A DNA stretch of 64,000 bases. Source: Bisbaumannia sp015645095 (GTDB taxonomy: Bacteria > Pseudomonadota > Gammaproteobacteria > Pseudomonadales > Halomonadaceae). The DNA is taken from positions 3,720,001 to 3,784,000 of the forward strand of contig CP141893.1 in the NCBI GenBank assembly GCA_036871055.1. The letters are read 5' to 3'. Position numbers and translations under genes: made by a program. This document shows positions 23,474 through 32,427 of the stretch, one piece after another. Numbering within the stretch: position 1 is the first letter of the stretch; each line of letters begins with the position of its first letter. The notes under the pieces were generated by a model. It was not told the origin of the DNA. It did not search any database and was given only the letters and a program-made list of their open reading frames with translations.

Positions 23474-25525
23474 ATGTCACATAACCCCCTGCTCGAAACC
23501 CATGAGCTGCCGCCCTTCGGCCAGATCCTGCCCGACCATGTCGTGCCGGCCATCGAGCAGCTGCTGAGCGAGAACCGCGAGGCCATCGAGCGACTGGTGG
23601 CCCGTGCCGAGCAGGAGCCGCCCACCTGGGAGAGCCTGGCCGCGCCCCTGGAGGGCCTCAACGACCGCCTCTCCCAGGCCTGGTCGCCGGTATCCCACCT
23701 CAATGCCACCATGAACTCCGAGGCCCTGCGTGAGGCCTACCAGGCCTGCCTGGCCAAGCTCTCCGACTACAGCACCTGGCTAGGCCAGCACGAGGGGCTG
23801 TTCCGGGCCTACCAGGCCCTCAAGGACTCCCCCGCCTTCACTCGCCTCGACCAGGCCCAGCAACGCAGCATCGACAATAGCCTGCGCGACTTCCGCCTCG
23901 CCGGCGTCGACCTGCCGCCGGCCCAGAAGCAGCGCTACGGCGAGATCCAGAGCCGCCTCTCGGAGCTGGCCAACCAGTTCTCCAACCAGGTGCTGGACGC
24001 CACCCAGGCCTGGCACAAGTCGCTGCCCGACGCCGCCACCCTGGGCGGCCTGCCCGCCAGCGCCCTGGAGACATTGCGCGCCAATGCCGAGGCCAAGGGC
24101 GAGGCGGGCTACCGCATCACCCTGGACTTCCCCAGCTTCTATCCGGTGATCAGCTATGCCGACGACCGGGCGCTGCGCCAGGAAGTCTATACCGCCTACG
24201 TGACCCGGGCCTCGGACCAGGGCCCCCAGGCGGGCCAGTTCGATAACGCCGCGGTGATCGAGGAGACCCTGGCCCTGCGCCAGGAGCTCGCCGAGCTGCT
24301 GGGCTTCACCACCTACGCCGACTACTCCCTGGCCACCAAGATGGCCGAGTCGCCCCGCCAGGTGCTCGACTTCCTCGAAGACCTGGCAAGCCGCGCCGTA
24401 CCCCAAGCCCGCGAGGAGTTCGACGAGCTGGCCGCCTATGCCCGGGACGAGCTGGGCCTCGAGCGCCTCGAGCCCTGGGACATCGGCTACGCCAGCGAGA
24501 AGCTGCGCGAGGCCCGCTACGCCATCTCCCAGGAGCAGCTGCGCCCCTACTTCCCGGCGCCGCGAGTGATCGACGGCCTCTTCCAGGTGGTGGAGCGCCT
24601 CTATGGCCTGAGCTTCGCCGAAGACACCGAGGCCCCCCGCTACCATCCCGATGTACGCTTCTACCGCATCCTCGAGCAGGGTCAGCCCATCGCCGGCTTC
24701 TACCTGGACCTCTATGCCCGGGAGGGCAAGCGCGGCGGCGCCTGGATGGACGAATGCCGGGTGCGACGCCTCTGCGAGGACGGCGGCCTGCAGCTGCCGG
24801 TGGCCTACCTGACTTGCAACTTCACCCGCCCGGTGGGCGACAAGCCGGCCCTGCTGACCCACGACGAGGTCACCACCCTCTTCCACGAGTTCGGCCATGG
24901 CCTGCACCATATGCTCACCAAGCAGACGGTGGCCGACGTCTCCGGGATCAACGGCGTAGCCTGGGATGCGGTGGAGCTGCCCAGCCAGTTCATGGAGAAC
25001 TTCTGCTGGGAACGCGAGGGCCTCGACCTGATCGCCGGCCATGTGGAGAGCGGCGAGCCGCTGCCCGAGGCGCTCTTCCAGCGCCTCCAGGCGGCCCGTA
25101 ACTTCCAGTCCGCCATGGGCATGGTGCGCCAGCTGGAGTTCTCGCTGTTCGACTTCCGCCTCCATCACGAGCTGCGCGCGCCGAGTGCGGGCCAGGTGCA
25201 GGCGCTGCTGGACGAGGTGCGCGATGCCGTCTCGGTGGTGCCGAAGGCCACCTTCAACCGTTTCCAGAACGGCTTCAGTCATATCTTCGCCGGCGGCTAT
25301 GCGGCGGGCTATTACAGCTACAAGTGGGCCGAGGTGCTCTCCGCCGACGCCTACAGCGCCTTCGAGGAGGCCGGCACCTTCGACGCCGCCACCGGGGCGC
25401 GCTTCCGCCGCGAGATCCTCGAGCAGGGCGGCGCCCGGGATGCCGCCGAGCTGTTCCGTGCCTTCCGCGGCCGCGAGCCCAGCATCGAACCGCTGCTGCG
25501 CCATAGCGGGATTCGCGCGGCCTGA
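23474..25525 (+). CDS. prlC: Oligopeptidase A (M3 zinc metallopeptidase)
   Basis: Cytosolic thimet-type peptidase that degrades short peptides, including cleaved signal peptides. At 683 aa it matches the usual E. coli length (680). The zinc site HEFGH is in TTLFHEFGHGLHHML (about residue 470), with the downstream Glu in WDAVELPSQFMENF. The start at 23474 follows GAGG. A 9-bp GC hairpin (25567-25587) without a U tract separates it from yheV, the usual downstream partner in many gammaproteobacteria. Confidence 0.96.
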   Translation: MSHNPLLETHELPPFGQILPDHVVPAIEQLLSENREAIERLVARAEQEPPTWESLAAPLEGLNDRLSQAWSPVSHLNATMNSEALREAYQACLAKLSDYSTWLGQHEGLFRAYQALKDSPAFTRLDQAQQRSIDNSLRDFRLAGVDLPPAQKQRYGEIQSRLSELANQFSNQVLDATQAWHKSLPDAATLGGLPASALETLRANAEAKGEAGYRITLDFPSFYPVISYADDRALRQEVYTAYVTRASDQGPQAGQFDNAAVIEETLALRQELAELLGFTTYADYSLATKMAESPRQVLDFLEDLASRAVPQAREEFDELAAYARDELGLERLEPWDIGYASEKLREARYAISQEQLRPYFPAPRVIDGLFQVVERLYGLSFAEDTEAPRYHPDVRFYRILEQGQPIAGFYLDLYAREGKRGGAWMDECRVRRLCEDGGLQLPVAYLTCNFTRPVGDKPALLTHDEVTTLFHEFGHGLHHMLTKQTVADVSGINGVAWDAVELPSQFMENFCWEREGLDLIAGHVESGEPLPEALFQRLQAARNFQSAMGMVRQLEFSLFDFRLHHELRAPSAGQVQALLDEVRDAVSVVPKATFNRFQNGFSHIFAGGYAAGYYSYKWAEVLSADAYSAFEEAGTFDAATGARFRREILEQGGARDAAELFRAFRGREPSIEPLLRHSGIRAA

Positions 25526-25605
25526 GGACACCGCCATCACCTGAGGTAGAATGGCCTTGAACCCATGCCGCCGGGGCTCCCGGCGGCCCATCGAGAGAGG
25601 CCGTT

Positions 25606-25851
25606 ATGGTCGTCCAGAAACGCTTTATCGCCGGCGCCATCTGTCCCCGCTGCGCGGCCATGGACCGGATCCGTGCCTGGGAACAGCACGGGGTGCGTTA
25701 CCGGGAGTGCGTGAGCTGCGATTTCTTCGAGCAATTGCCCATCGAGGAGGAGACGGCCCAGGAGCTGGAGACTCGGGTCAACCGCATCCGCGAGAGCCAG
25801 GCCCGCGACACCCTCCAGACGGTGAAGATCCTCGACCCCAAGGACCGCTGA
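25606..25851 (+). CDS. yheV: YheV-family small metal-binding protein
   Basis: An 81-aa protein with four cysteines in two CxxC pairs (ICPRCAAMD and ECVSCDFFE), the zinc-ribbon-like signature of the YheV family. Its function is unknown. It follows prlC by 80 bp and ends 4 bp before the GTG of the Na/Pi symporter, so it probably shares a transcript with that gene. Confidence 0.88.
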   Translation: MVVQKRFIAGAICPRCAAMDRIRAWEQHGVRYRECVSCDFFEQLPIEEETAQELETRVNRIRESQARDTLQTVKILDPKDR

Positions 25852-25855
25852 TTCC

Positions 25856-27601
25856 GTGGGGGCCGATGCCAAGGCACGACGCCTGGGGCGCCTGGCCCTG
25901 TTTGGCCTGGTCGCCCTGGCGGCACTGCTGCTGGCGCGCCGCGACCTGGCCACCCTGGCCGCCGGCCTGGGCCTCTTCCTGTGGGGCATGAGCCACCTGG
26001 AGGAGGCGATCAAGCGCCTCTCCGGCGGCACCCTGGACCGCTGGCTGCATGCGGCCACCCGTCGCCCCCTGCGGGCCATCGGCGTCGGTGCCCTGGCCAC
26101 CGCCCTGGTGCAATCCAGCTCCCTGGTCACCCTGCTGGCCCTTTCCTTCGTCGGCGCCGGCCTGGTGGCCCTGCCCGGGGCCATCGCCCTGCTGTTCGGC
26201 GCCAACCTGGGCACCACCACCGGTGCCTGGCTGATCGCCAGCCTCGGCCTGCGCTTCGACCTGGCCCAGTACGCCATGCCGCTGCTGGCCCTGGGCCTGC
26301 TCGGCGGACGCTGGCTCAAGGGCAACCAGGCCGGTATCGCCGGGGCGCTGCTGGGCATCGGCCTGCTGTTCCTGGGCATCGACTTCATGAAGCTGGGCTT
26401 CGCCGCCTGGCAGGATGGCCTGAGCCTGGAGGGGCTGGCCGGCGACCGGCTCTGGCACTGGCCGCTGTTCGTGCTCTTCGGCGTGCTGGCCACGGTGATC
26501 ATGCAGTCCAGCCACGCCACCCTGTTGATCACCCTGGCGGCCCTGGCCGGCGGCCAGTTGCCCTACCTGCCGGCCCTGGCCATCGCCATCGGTGCCAATA
26601 TCGGCACCACCGTCACCGCGGTGATTGGCGCCCTGGGGAGTGGCCCCCCGGCCCGGCGCCTGGCCGGCGCCCATGTGATCTTCAACCTGAGCACCGCCTG
26701 CGTGGCCCTGGGGCTGCTCGTGCCCCTGGCCGCCCTGGTGGACCTGCTGGGCCGCCTGCTGGGGCTCGCCGATGATGCCTGGCCGCTCAAGCTGGCGCTC
26801 TTCCACACCCTCTTCAACCTGCTCGGCATCGTCCTGATGCTGCCCTTGATCCCGCGCCTGGCCGCCTGGCTGGAGCGACGCTTCCCGGAACCGGCGCATC
26901 GCCCCAGCGCCGAGGCCCGCTACCTCAACCCCGCCGCCCGACTCCATGCCGATAGCGCCGTCACCGCCCTGGAACTGGAGTACCGGCGCCTCGACCGCCG
27001 CACCTATCACCTGCTCTGCTCGGCGATCCTGCTACCCAGCGCCGAGGTGATCGGCCACCCCCCCGCCCCAACGGCGGTCACCGCCCCCATCGACCCACGG
27101 GCCTGGCCCCCGGTGGAGGCCCGCTACCGGGAGCGTATCAAGCCGCTGCTGGCGGAGATCCTCGACTTCCACGCGCGCCTGGATGTCCCCCTGACCGAGG
27201 CCCAGGAGCAGCGCCTGGAAGAGTTGCGGGAGGCCAGCCTGCGCCTGGTGGAAGCGGTGCGCTTCGGCGAGGTGCTGCAGCGCAGCCTGCTCCACCATGC
27301 CGGCCCCCGGGATCCTCTGCGCGGGGCCCATGATGCCCTGCGCCAGGCCCTGGCCGAGGCCCTCAACCGCCTGGCCGCCGAGGCCCCCTCCCGGGCCATC
27401 GCCGCCCCGGTAGCGGCGGTACGCCGCCAGTTGCAACGGGAGCTAGCCCAACAACTGAAGGGGGGCGAACTCAGCGCCTGGCAGGCCAGCACCCTGATGA
27501 ACGACCTGCACCAGGCCCAGCGATTGATCGCCGCCCTGAGCGAGCCCAGGAGCCGGGATGACGGCCTGCAAACGCCAGCGGACAGCCCAACCCCCGCCTG
27601 A
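25856..27601 (+). CDS. Na/Pi cotransporter family protein (NptA/YjbB type)
   Basis: A 581-aa membrane protein with an N-terminal transport domain of eight or more hydrophobic segments and a soluble C-terminal PhoU-like helical region (about residues 330-570). The two inverted family repeats carry the expected QSSS (LVQSSSLVTLLALSF) and QSSH (IMQSSHATLLITLAAL) motifs, each followed by GANLGTT or GANIGTT. It moves phosphate with sodium; some homologs act as phosphate exporters. Start is GTG at 25856. It is last in prlC-yheV-symporter, and two palindromes follow the stop. Confidence 0.92.
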   Translation: MGADAKARRLGRLALFGLVALAALLLARRDLATLAAGLGLFLWGMSHLEEAIKRLSGGTLDRWLHAATRRPLRAIGVGALATALVQSSSLVTLLALSFVGAGLVALPGAIALLFGANLGTTTGAWLIASLGLRFDLAQYAMPLLALGLLGGRWLKGNQAGIAGALLGIGLLFLGIDFMKLGFAAWQDGLSLEGLAGDRLWHWPLFVLFGVLATVIMQSSHATLLITLAALAGGQLPYLPALAIAIGANIGTTVTAVIGALGSGPPARRLAGAHVIFNLSTACVALGLLVPLAALVDLLGRLLGLADDAWPLKLALFHTLFNLLGIVLMLPLIPRLAAWLERRFPEPAHRPSAEARYLNPAARLHADSAVTALELEYRRLDRRTYHLLCSAILLPSAEVIGHPPAPTAVTAPIDPRAWPPVEARYRERIKPLLAEILDFHARLDVPLTEAQEQRLEELREASLRLVEAVRFGEVLQRSLLHHAGPRDPLRGAHDALRQALAEALNRLAAEAPSRAIAAPVAAVRRQLQRELAQQLKGGELSAWQASTLMNDLHQAQRLIAALSEPRSRDDGLQTPADSPTPA

Positions 27602-27604
27602 GCT

Positions 27605-27622
27605 TGTGCGGATTCCCGCACA
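27605..27622. promoter_or_regulatory. Palindrome A before the TRAP operon
   Basis: TGTGCGGATTCCCGCACA contains the 16-bp dyad GTGCG-N6-CGCAC. It has no U tract. Its arms are shared with palindrome B, 33 bp away (about three helical turns), so it looks like a tandem activator site rather than a terminator. Confidence 0.6.
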
Positions 27623-27638
27623 GAGAGCCGCGAAAAAG

Positions 27639-27654
27639 GTGCGAAACTTCGCAC
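27639..27654. promoter_or_regulatory. Palindrome B before the TRAP operon
   Basis: GTGCGAAACTTCGCAC is a perfect 16-bp dyad with the same outer arms (GTGCG, CGCAC) as palindrome A. It is centred about 110 bp before the predicted sigma-54 start, the distance expected of an enhancer. Confidence 0.6.
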
Positions 27655-27731
27655 ATCCACCGCCTCCAAGGATTCGACCAAGGTCGAAGACAGAATCAAT
27701 AACTAACTGATATAGAAGGAGTAAATCTCGA

Positions 27732-27748
27732 CTGGCGCGCATTTGGCT
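27732..27748 (+). promoter_or_regulatory. Sigma-54-like promoter of the TAXI-TRAP operon
   Basis: CTGGCGCGCATTTGGCT fits the sigma-54 consensus YTGGCACGrNNNTTGCW with the invariant GG and GC exactly 12 bp apart. It has three mismatches, at less critical positions. Start of transcription would be near 27759, about 39 bp before the first gene. Confidence 0.5.
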
Positions 27749-27797
27749 ATAACCAGGAGGCAACGCTCACAATCATAACTGCCTCAGGAGAGACGCC

Positions 27798-28778
27798 ATG
27801 CGCCTTACCTCACGCCCGCTCCTCACCCTCGCCCTCGGCGGCAGCCTGCTGGCCGCCGGTGCCGTCCAGGCCGATCGCAGCGACTGGCCCGAAAGCTTCA
27901 CCATGGGCACCGCCAGCCAGGGCGGCACCTACTTCGTCTATGGTTCCGGCTGGGCCAATATGATCGCCGACGAACTGGGCCTCTCTGGCGGCGGCGAAGT
28001 GACCGGCGGGCCGGTGCAGAACCTGGCGCTGGTGCATACCGGCGATATCGCCTTCGGCATGACCACCATGGGTCCCGCCGCCGACGCCGTCGCCGGGCAG
28101 AGCCCGCTGGCCCCGGGCATGGTGCTGGACAACGTCTGCGCCATGTTCCCCATGTACGAGACGCCCTTCTCCATCACCGCCCTGGCCAGCAGCGGCATCA
28201 CCAGCATCAGCGAGATTCCCGACGGCGCGCGCATCGGCTTCGGCCCGGCCGGCTCCACCTCCGACACCTACTTCCCGGCGATCCTCGAGACCCTGGGCGT
28301 CGACTTCCAGCGCCGCAACGGCGGCTGGACCGACCTGGGCGGCCAGCTCCAGGACGGCCTGCTGGACGTGATCGCCTTCGCCGCCGGTATCCCGATTCCC
28401 GCGGTCAGCCAGCTGGAAGTGCAGAGCGACGTGAACATCATCGAGTTCAATGAGGAGGAGCTGGCCACCACCCTGGAACACTTCCCGGTGGCCGAGTTCG
28501 CGATCCCCGCCAGCACCTACACCACCCTGGAGGAGGATGCCCGGGCGGTCTCCATGTGGAACTTCGCCATCGCCCGCTGCGACCTGCCGGAGGACTTCGT
28601 CTACGAGGCGACCCGCCTGACCATGGAGAACAACGAGCGCATGCAGAGCATCCACCGCAGCGCCGTCACCACCATCCCCGAGAACGTGGTTCACAACCAG
28701 GTGCTGCCCTTCCACCCGGGTGCCGCGCGCTGGTTCAGCGAGAACGGCTATGAGATCGACCCGTCGCTGATCCGCTAA
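27798..28778 (+). CDS. TAXI-family TRAP transporter solute-binding protein
   Basis: Periplasmic receptor of a TRAP transporter, 326 aa. A signal peptide (residues 1-26, cut after GAVQA) is followed by FTMGTASQGGTYFVYG, the TAXI-family N-terminal signature, and GPAGSTSDTYFP around residue 155. RBS CAGGAGAGACGCC is good. Known TAXI substrates are few (glutamate, other dicarboxylates, 2-oxoglutarate in some cases), so the ligand cannot be assigned. The fused membrane component follows 75 bp downstream after a hairpin. Confidence 0.93.
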   Translation: MRLTSRPLLTLALGGSLLAAGAVQADRSDWPESFTMGTASQGGTYFVYGSGWANMIADELGLSGGGEVTGGPVQNLALVHTGDIAFGMTTMGPAADAVAGQSPLAPGMVLDNVCAMFPMYETPFSITALASSGITSISEIPDGARIGFGPAGSTSDTYFPAILETLGVDFQRRNGGWTDLGGQLQDGLLDVIAFAAGIPIPAVSQLEVQSDVNIIEFNEEELATTLEHFPVAEFAIPASTYTTLEEDARAVSMWNFAIARCDLPEDFVYEATRLTMENNERMQSIHRSAVTTIPENVVHNQVLPFHPGAARWFSENGYEIDPSLIR

Positions 28779-28787
28779 GCGACCGTC

Positions 28788-28811
28788 GCGAGCCGCCTCT
28801 GGGCGGCTCGC
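28788..28811 (+). other. Intercistronic hairpin between receptor and permease
   Basis: GCGAGCCGCC pairs with GGCGGCTCGC around a 4-base loop and has no U tract. Such hairpins often protect the upstream mRNA and give more binding protein than permease. Confidence 0.55.
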
Positions 28812-28853
28812 CCCACCGATCCCTAATCGTTCGTCCCTCAGGGGGAATCCCGC

Positions 28854-31016
28854 ATGACCCAATCAACCCACGACTCGGCACCCGAGGCCATCGCCCAGGG
28901 CGTCGACGAGGAGACGGTGGAGTCCAATCGCCGCCTCTACACCGGCTGGCACTGGACCCTCTTCGCGGTGCTGGCCATCGCCTACGCCCTCTTCCACCTG
29001 GTGACCCTGAATGTGCTGCCGATGGAGACCTGGTCCTATCGCATCGTGCATATCTGTGGCGCCCTGATTCTCGGCTTCGCCCTCTATACCGGGGCGCGCT
29101 TCAGCGAGGCCGACCAACCCCAGAGTCGTCCCTGGCTCCGGGGGCTCGGCTACCTGCTGCTGCTGCCCGCCGCCTATGCCCTGCTGCAGGTGTGGCTGAT
29201 GCAGCGCACCCTGGCCGGTGGCGCCATGCGCATCGATGCCGCCGTGGAGGCCTGGCACTTCGGCTACCCGCTGATGCTGGCCGCCTTCGCCGCCATCGTG
29301 CTCTCCTGGTTCCAGCGCCAGCATCGCGAGCGCCTGGCCTCCGCCGACCTGGCGCTGATGGCCTGCGCGGTGGCCAGCGCCGCCTACCTGCTGCTGATCT
29401 ATAACACCCCCATGCGCATGTCCACCGGCACCGCCTTCGCACCGCCGGGCATCGCCTATGCGGCCATCGCCGGCTCGGCCCTGATCCTCGAGCTGACCCG
29501 CCGGGTCGCCGGCCTGGCCCTGGTGATCATCTCGGCGCTGTTCCTGGCCTATGTCTTCGCCGGCCCCTACCTGCCCGGCTTCCTCGGTTACCCGGGCCTC
29601 TCGATGCAGCGCTTCTTCAGCCAGGTCTACACCGACGCCGGCATCCTCGGGCCGACCACCGCGGTGTCGTCCACCTATATCATCCTGTTCATCATCTTCG
29701 CCGCCTTCCTGCAGGCCTCCAAGGTCGGCGACTACTTCGTCAACTTCGCCTTCGCCGCCGCCGGCCGCGCCCGGGGCGGTCCCGCCAAGGTCTCGATCTT
29801 CGCCTCCGGCCTGATGGGCATGATCAACGGCACCTCGGCGGGCAACGTGGTTTCCACCGGCTCGCTGACCATTCCGCTGATGAAGAAGGTCGGCTACCCG
29901 GGCAAGAGCGCCGGGGCCATCGAGGCCGCCGCCTCCACCGGCGGGCAGATCATGCCGCCGATCATGGGCGCCGGCGCCTTTATCATGGCCGAGATCACCG
30001 GCATCCCCTATACCGAGATCGCCGTGGCGGCGCTGATCCCGGCGATCCTCTACTTCGCCTCGGTCTACTTCATGGTCGACTTCGAGGCGGCCAAGAAGGG
30101 CATGCAGGGCATGCGCAAGGAGGAGATCCCGCAGTTCCGCCGCCTGGTCAAGCAGGTCTACCTGTTCGCGCCCATCGTGATCCTGATCGCCGCCCTCTTC
30201 ATGGGCTACTCGGTGATCCGAGCCGGTACCCTGGCCACCGCCTCCGCCGCCGTGGTCAGCTGGCTGTCGCCCTACAAGATGGGGCCCCGGGCGATCCTCA
30301 AGGCGCTACAGCTGGCCGGCACCATGTCGATCCAGATCATCGCCGTCTGCGCCTGCGCCGGCCTGATCGTCGGGGTGATCTCGCTGACCGGCGTCGGCGC
30401 GCGCTTCTCCTCGCTGCTGCTCGGCCTGGCCGGGGTCAGCCAGCTGCTGGCGCTGTTCTTCGCCATGTGTATCTCCATCCTGCTGGGCATGGGCATGCCC
30501 ACCACCGCCGCCTACGCGGTGGCCGCCTCGGTGGTCGCCCCGGGCCTGATCAATATCGGCATCCAACCGCTGGTGGCGCACTTCTTCGTGTTCTACTTCG
30601 CGGTGGTCTCGGCGATCACCCCACCGGTGGCCCTGGCCTCCTACGCCGCGGCGGGCATCTCCGGAGCCAATGCCATGGCCACCTCGGTGACCTCCTTCAA
30701 GGTGGGCCTGGCGGCCTTTATCGTGCCCTTCATGTTCTTCTACAGCCCGGCGCTGCTGATGGACGGCTCCTGGCCGCAGATCCTGCGGGTCGGCGTCACC
30801 GCCATCCTGGGCATCGTGCTGCTGGCCGCCGCCGTTCAGGCCTGGTTCTTCGGCCCGGTGAAGGCCTGGCAGCGGCTGCTGATGCTGGTCGGCGCCCTGT
30901 GCATGATCTATGGCGGCATCTACACCGATGTGGCCGGCCTGGCCATCGGCGCCCTGCTGTTCCTGATGCAGCGCGGCAGCCATGGCGGCGGCACCCGGGC
31001 CGCCACCACCGGCTGA
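28854..31016 (+). CDS. TRAP transporter permease, fused 4TM/12TM (DctQM fusion)
   Basis: A 720-aa inner-membrane protein of the DUF3394/TRAP fused-permease family, the usual partner of TAXI receptors. The N-terminal part (residues about 30-200) holds the DctQ-like helices. The DctM-like part contains the conserved GLMGMINGTSAGNVVSTGSL, GGQIMPPIMGAGAFIMAE and LGMGMPTTAAYAVAASVV stretches (segments only). It forms a sodium-coupled importer with the preceding receptor. RBS AGGGGGAA precedes ATG. The strong hairpin at 31033-31072 ends the operon. Confidence 0.93.
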   Translation: MTQSTHDSAPEAIAQGVDEETVESNRRLYTGWHWTLFAVLAIAYALFHLVTLNVLPMETWSYRIVHICGALILGFALYTGARFSEADQPQSRPWLRGLGYLLLLPAAYALLQVWLMQRTLAGGAMRIDAAVEAWHFGYPLMLAAFAAIVLSWFQRQHRERLASADLALMACAVASAAYLLLIYNTPMRMSTGTAFAPPGIAYAAIAGSALILELTRRVAGLALVIISALFLAYVFAGPYLPGFLGYPGLSMQRFFSQVYTDAGILGPTTAVSSTYIILFIIFAAFLQASKVGDYFVNFAFAAAGRARGGPAKVSIFASGLMGMINGTSAGNVVSTGSLTIPLMKKVGYPGKSAGAIEAAASTGGQIMPPIMGAGAFIMAEITGIPYTEIAVAALIPAILYFASVYFMVDFEAAKKGMQGMRKEEIPQFRRLVKQVYLFAPIVILIAALFMGYSVIRAGTLATASAAVVSWLSPYKMGPRAILKALQLAGTMSIQIIAVCACAGLIVGVISLTGVGARFSSLLLGLAGVSQLLALFFAMCISILLGMGMPTTAAYAVAASVVAPGLINIGIQPLVAHFFVFYFAVVSAITPPVALASYAAAGISGANAMATSVTSFKVGLAAFIVPFMFFYSPALLMDGSWPQILRVGVTAILGIVLLAAAVQAWFFGPVKAWQRLLMLVGALCMIYGGIYTDVAGLAIGALLFLMQRGSHGGGTRAATTG

Positions 31017-31032
31017 CATTACCCCCCGGAAA

Positions 31033-31072
31033 CGCCAAGGCCCCGCTCATCACGATGAGCGGGGCCTTGGCG
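31033..31072 (+). terminator. Hairpin terminator after the TRAP operon
   Basis: CGCCAAGGCCCCGCTCAT pairs with ATGAGCGGGGCCTTGGCG, an 18-bp perfect stem. The U tract is poor, but stem strength and position favour termination, possibly for both strands (metF is convergent). Confidence 0.75.
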
Positions 31073-31090
31073 TTGGTGGGACAGGATATC

Positions 31091-31320
31091 AGCTCTTCGC
31101 AGATCAGCGTGAAGCCACGACATGGCAGATCGCCGGCTTGCTATTGTGGGAGCTTGGCTATGCCGAGCGATTGGGCGACGCAGTCGCCCTTGGGTGCCAG
31201 CCAGGATCGCCCTTCGGGCGATATCGCGCGGAATCCGCGCTCCCACAAAAACCGCGGCAGCGGCTTGAGGGGCAACATAGAGTCTCCCACACCGGTATTC
31301 ACACCAAAATTCGAAGAACC
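31091..31320. mobile_element. MITE-like repeat element, copy A
   Basis: About 230 bp that aligns over its length with 55068-55250. Its ends are imperfect inverted repeats (TCTTCGCAGATCAGCGTGAA against the reverse complement of the right end, TTCTTCGAATTTTGGTGTGA). Inside lie a GTGGGAGC...GCTCCCAC pair and a GATCGCCCTTCGGGCGATAT hairpin. It has no coding capacity. It lies between the TRAP terminator and the metF stop codon. A clean target duplication was not found at this copy. Confidence 0.75.
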
Positions 31321-31327
31321 AGAAAAA

Positions 31328-32170
31328 TCAGCCGCAGAGATTATCGAGAACCTTGAGGGTCGGTTCGGCCTGGTTGAGCGTATAGAAGTGCAGCCCCGGG
31401 GCACCACCCTCCAGCAGCCGGCGGCTCAGCTCGGAGATCACCTCTTCGCCGAAGGCGGCGATGGCGGCACTATCGTCGCCATAGGCCTCCAGCTGCTTGC
31501 GGATCCAGCGCGGAATCTCGGCGCCGCAGGCGTCGGAGAAACGCGCCAGCTTGGTGTAGTTGGTGATCGGCATGATGCCCGGCACGATGGGGCCCTCGAC
31601 GCCCAGGGCCTGGGCCCGCTCCACGAAACGGAAGTAGGCATCGGCATTGAAGAAGTACTGGGTGATCGCCAGGTTGGCGCCGGCCTTCATCTTGCGGGCG
31701 AAGTTCTCCAGGTCGCGCTCCAGGTTGGGCGCCTGGGGATGGCACTCCGGGTAAGCGGCCACGGCGATCTCGAAATGGTCACCGGTCTCCTCGCGGATAA
31801 ACTCCACCAGTTCGTTGGCGTAACGCAGCTCACCGACGCCGCCCATGCCGGAGGGCAGGTCGCCGCGCAGGGCCACCAGGCTATCGATGCCCTCCTCGCG
31901 ATACTGGGCCAGCAGGTCGCGCAGCTGGGCCTTCTCGCTGCCCACGCAGGAGAGGTGCGGCGCGGTGGAGATGCCGCTCCGGCGGACCTGGCGCACCGTG
32001 TCCAGGGTGCGATGCTGGGTCGAGCCGCCGGCGCCGTAGGTCACCGAGAAGAAGCGCGGCTGGCGGCTGGCCAGGGCATCGCGCACATGCATCAGTTTCT
32101 CGCGTCCCGCCTCGGTATTCGGCGGAAAGAACTCGAAACTGATCCCCAGCGGATGCTCTTGTGCACTCAT
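31328..32170 (-). CDS. metF: Methylenetetrahydrofolate reductase
   Basis: FAD-dependent enzyme that makes 5-methyl-THF for methionine synthesis. The 280-aa TIM-barrel protein shows the bacterial MetF N-terminus ISFEFFPPNT (catalytic Glu), FFSVTYGAGGST, ALRGD, and ITQYFFNADAYFRF in the substrate region. The ATG at 32170 (MSAQ) is preferred; ATG codons 18 and 39 nt further upstream are also open and cannot be excluded. No SAM-type riboswitch was recognised in the 257-bp leader. MetF, AhcY and MetK in this window cover three steps of the activated-methyl cycle. Confidence 0.95.
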   Translation of the reverse strand: MSAQEHPLGISFEFFPPNTEAGREKLMHVRDALASRQPRFFSVTYGAGGSTQHRTLDTVRQVRRSGISTAPHLSCVGSEKAQLRDLLAQYREEGIDSLVALRGDLPSGMGGVGELRYANELVEFIREETGDHFEIAVAAYPECHPQAPNLERDLENFARKMKAGANLAITQYFFNADAYFRFVERAQALGVEGPIVPGIMPITNYTKLARFSDACGAEIPRWIRKQLEAYGDDSAAIAAFGEEVISELSRRLLEGGAPGLHFYTLNQAEPTLKVLDNLCG

Positions 32171-32427
32171 CGACTCAACCCTCATCTCTTGGCTTGTGGC
32201 CCCCTGCATGGGGGCTCTCGTATCCAGCGCCCCGGGCGACCCCAGGGATTCAGGAGAGCATTGTGCCGACTCGAATTGCCTGAGACCAATGAAAGTTTCC
32301 CCGCCTCTGCTTCGAAATGGCTCATATTAGCGGTTATGGTTTTATTCCTTGGGCCAGGACACCAGCGCACCGCTGACAGCTCGCGCCCGAGGCGGCATGA
32401 TGGCGACGCTACCCAAGGAGAGGCCCC

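Noticed and set aside
31019..31407. Open frames within the MITE-like element next to metF
   Set aside because: Not conserved in the second copy of the element, and interrupted by its inverted repeats.
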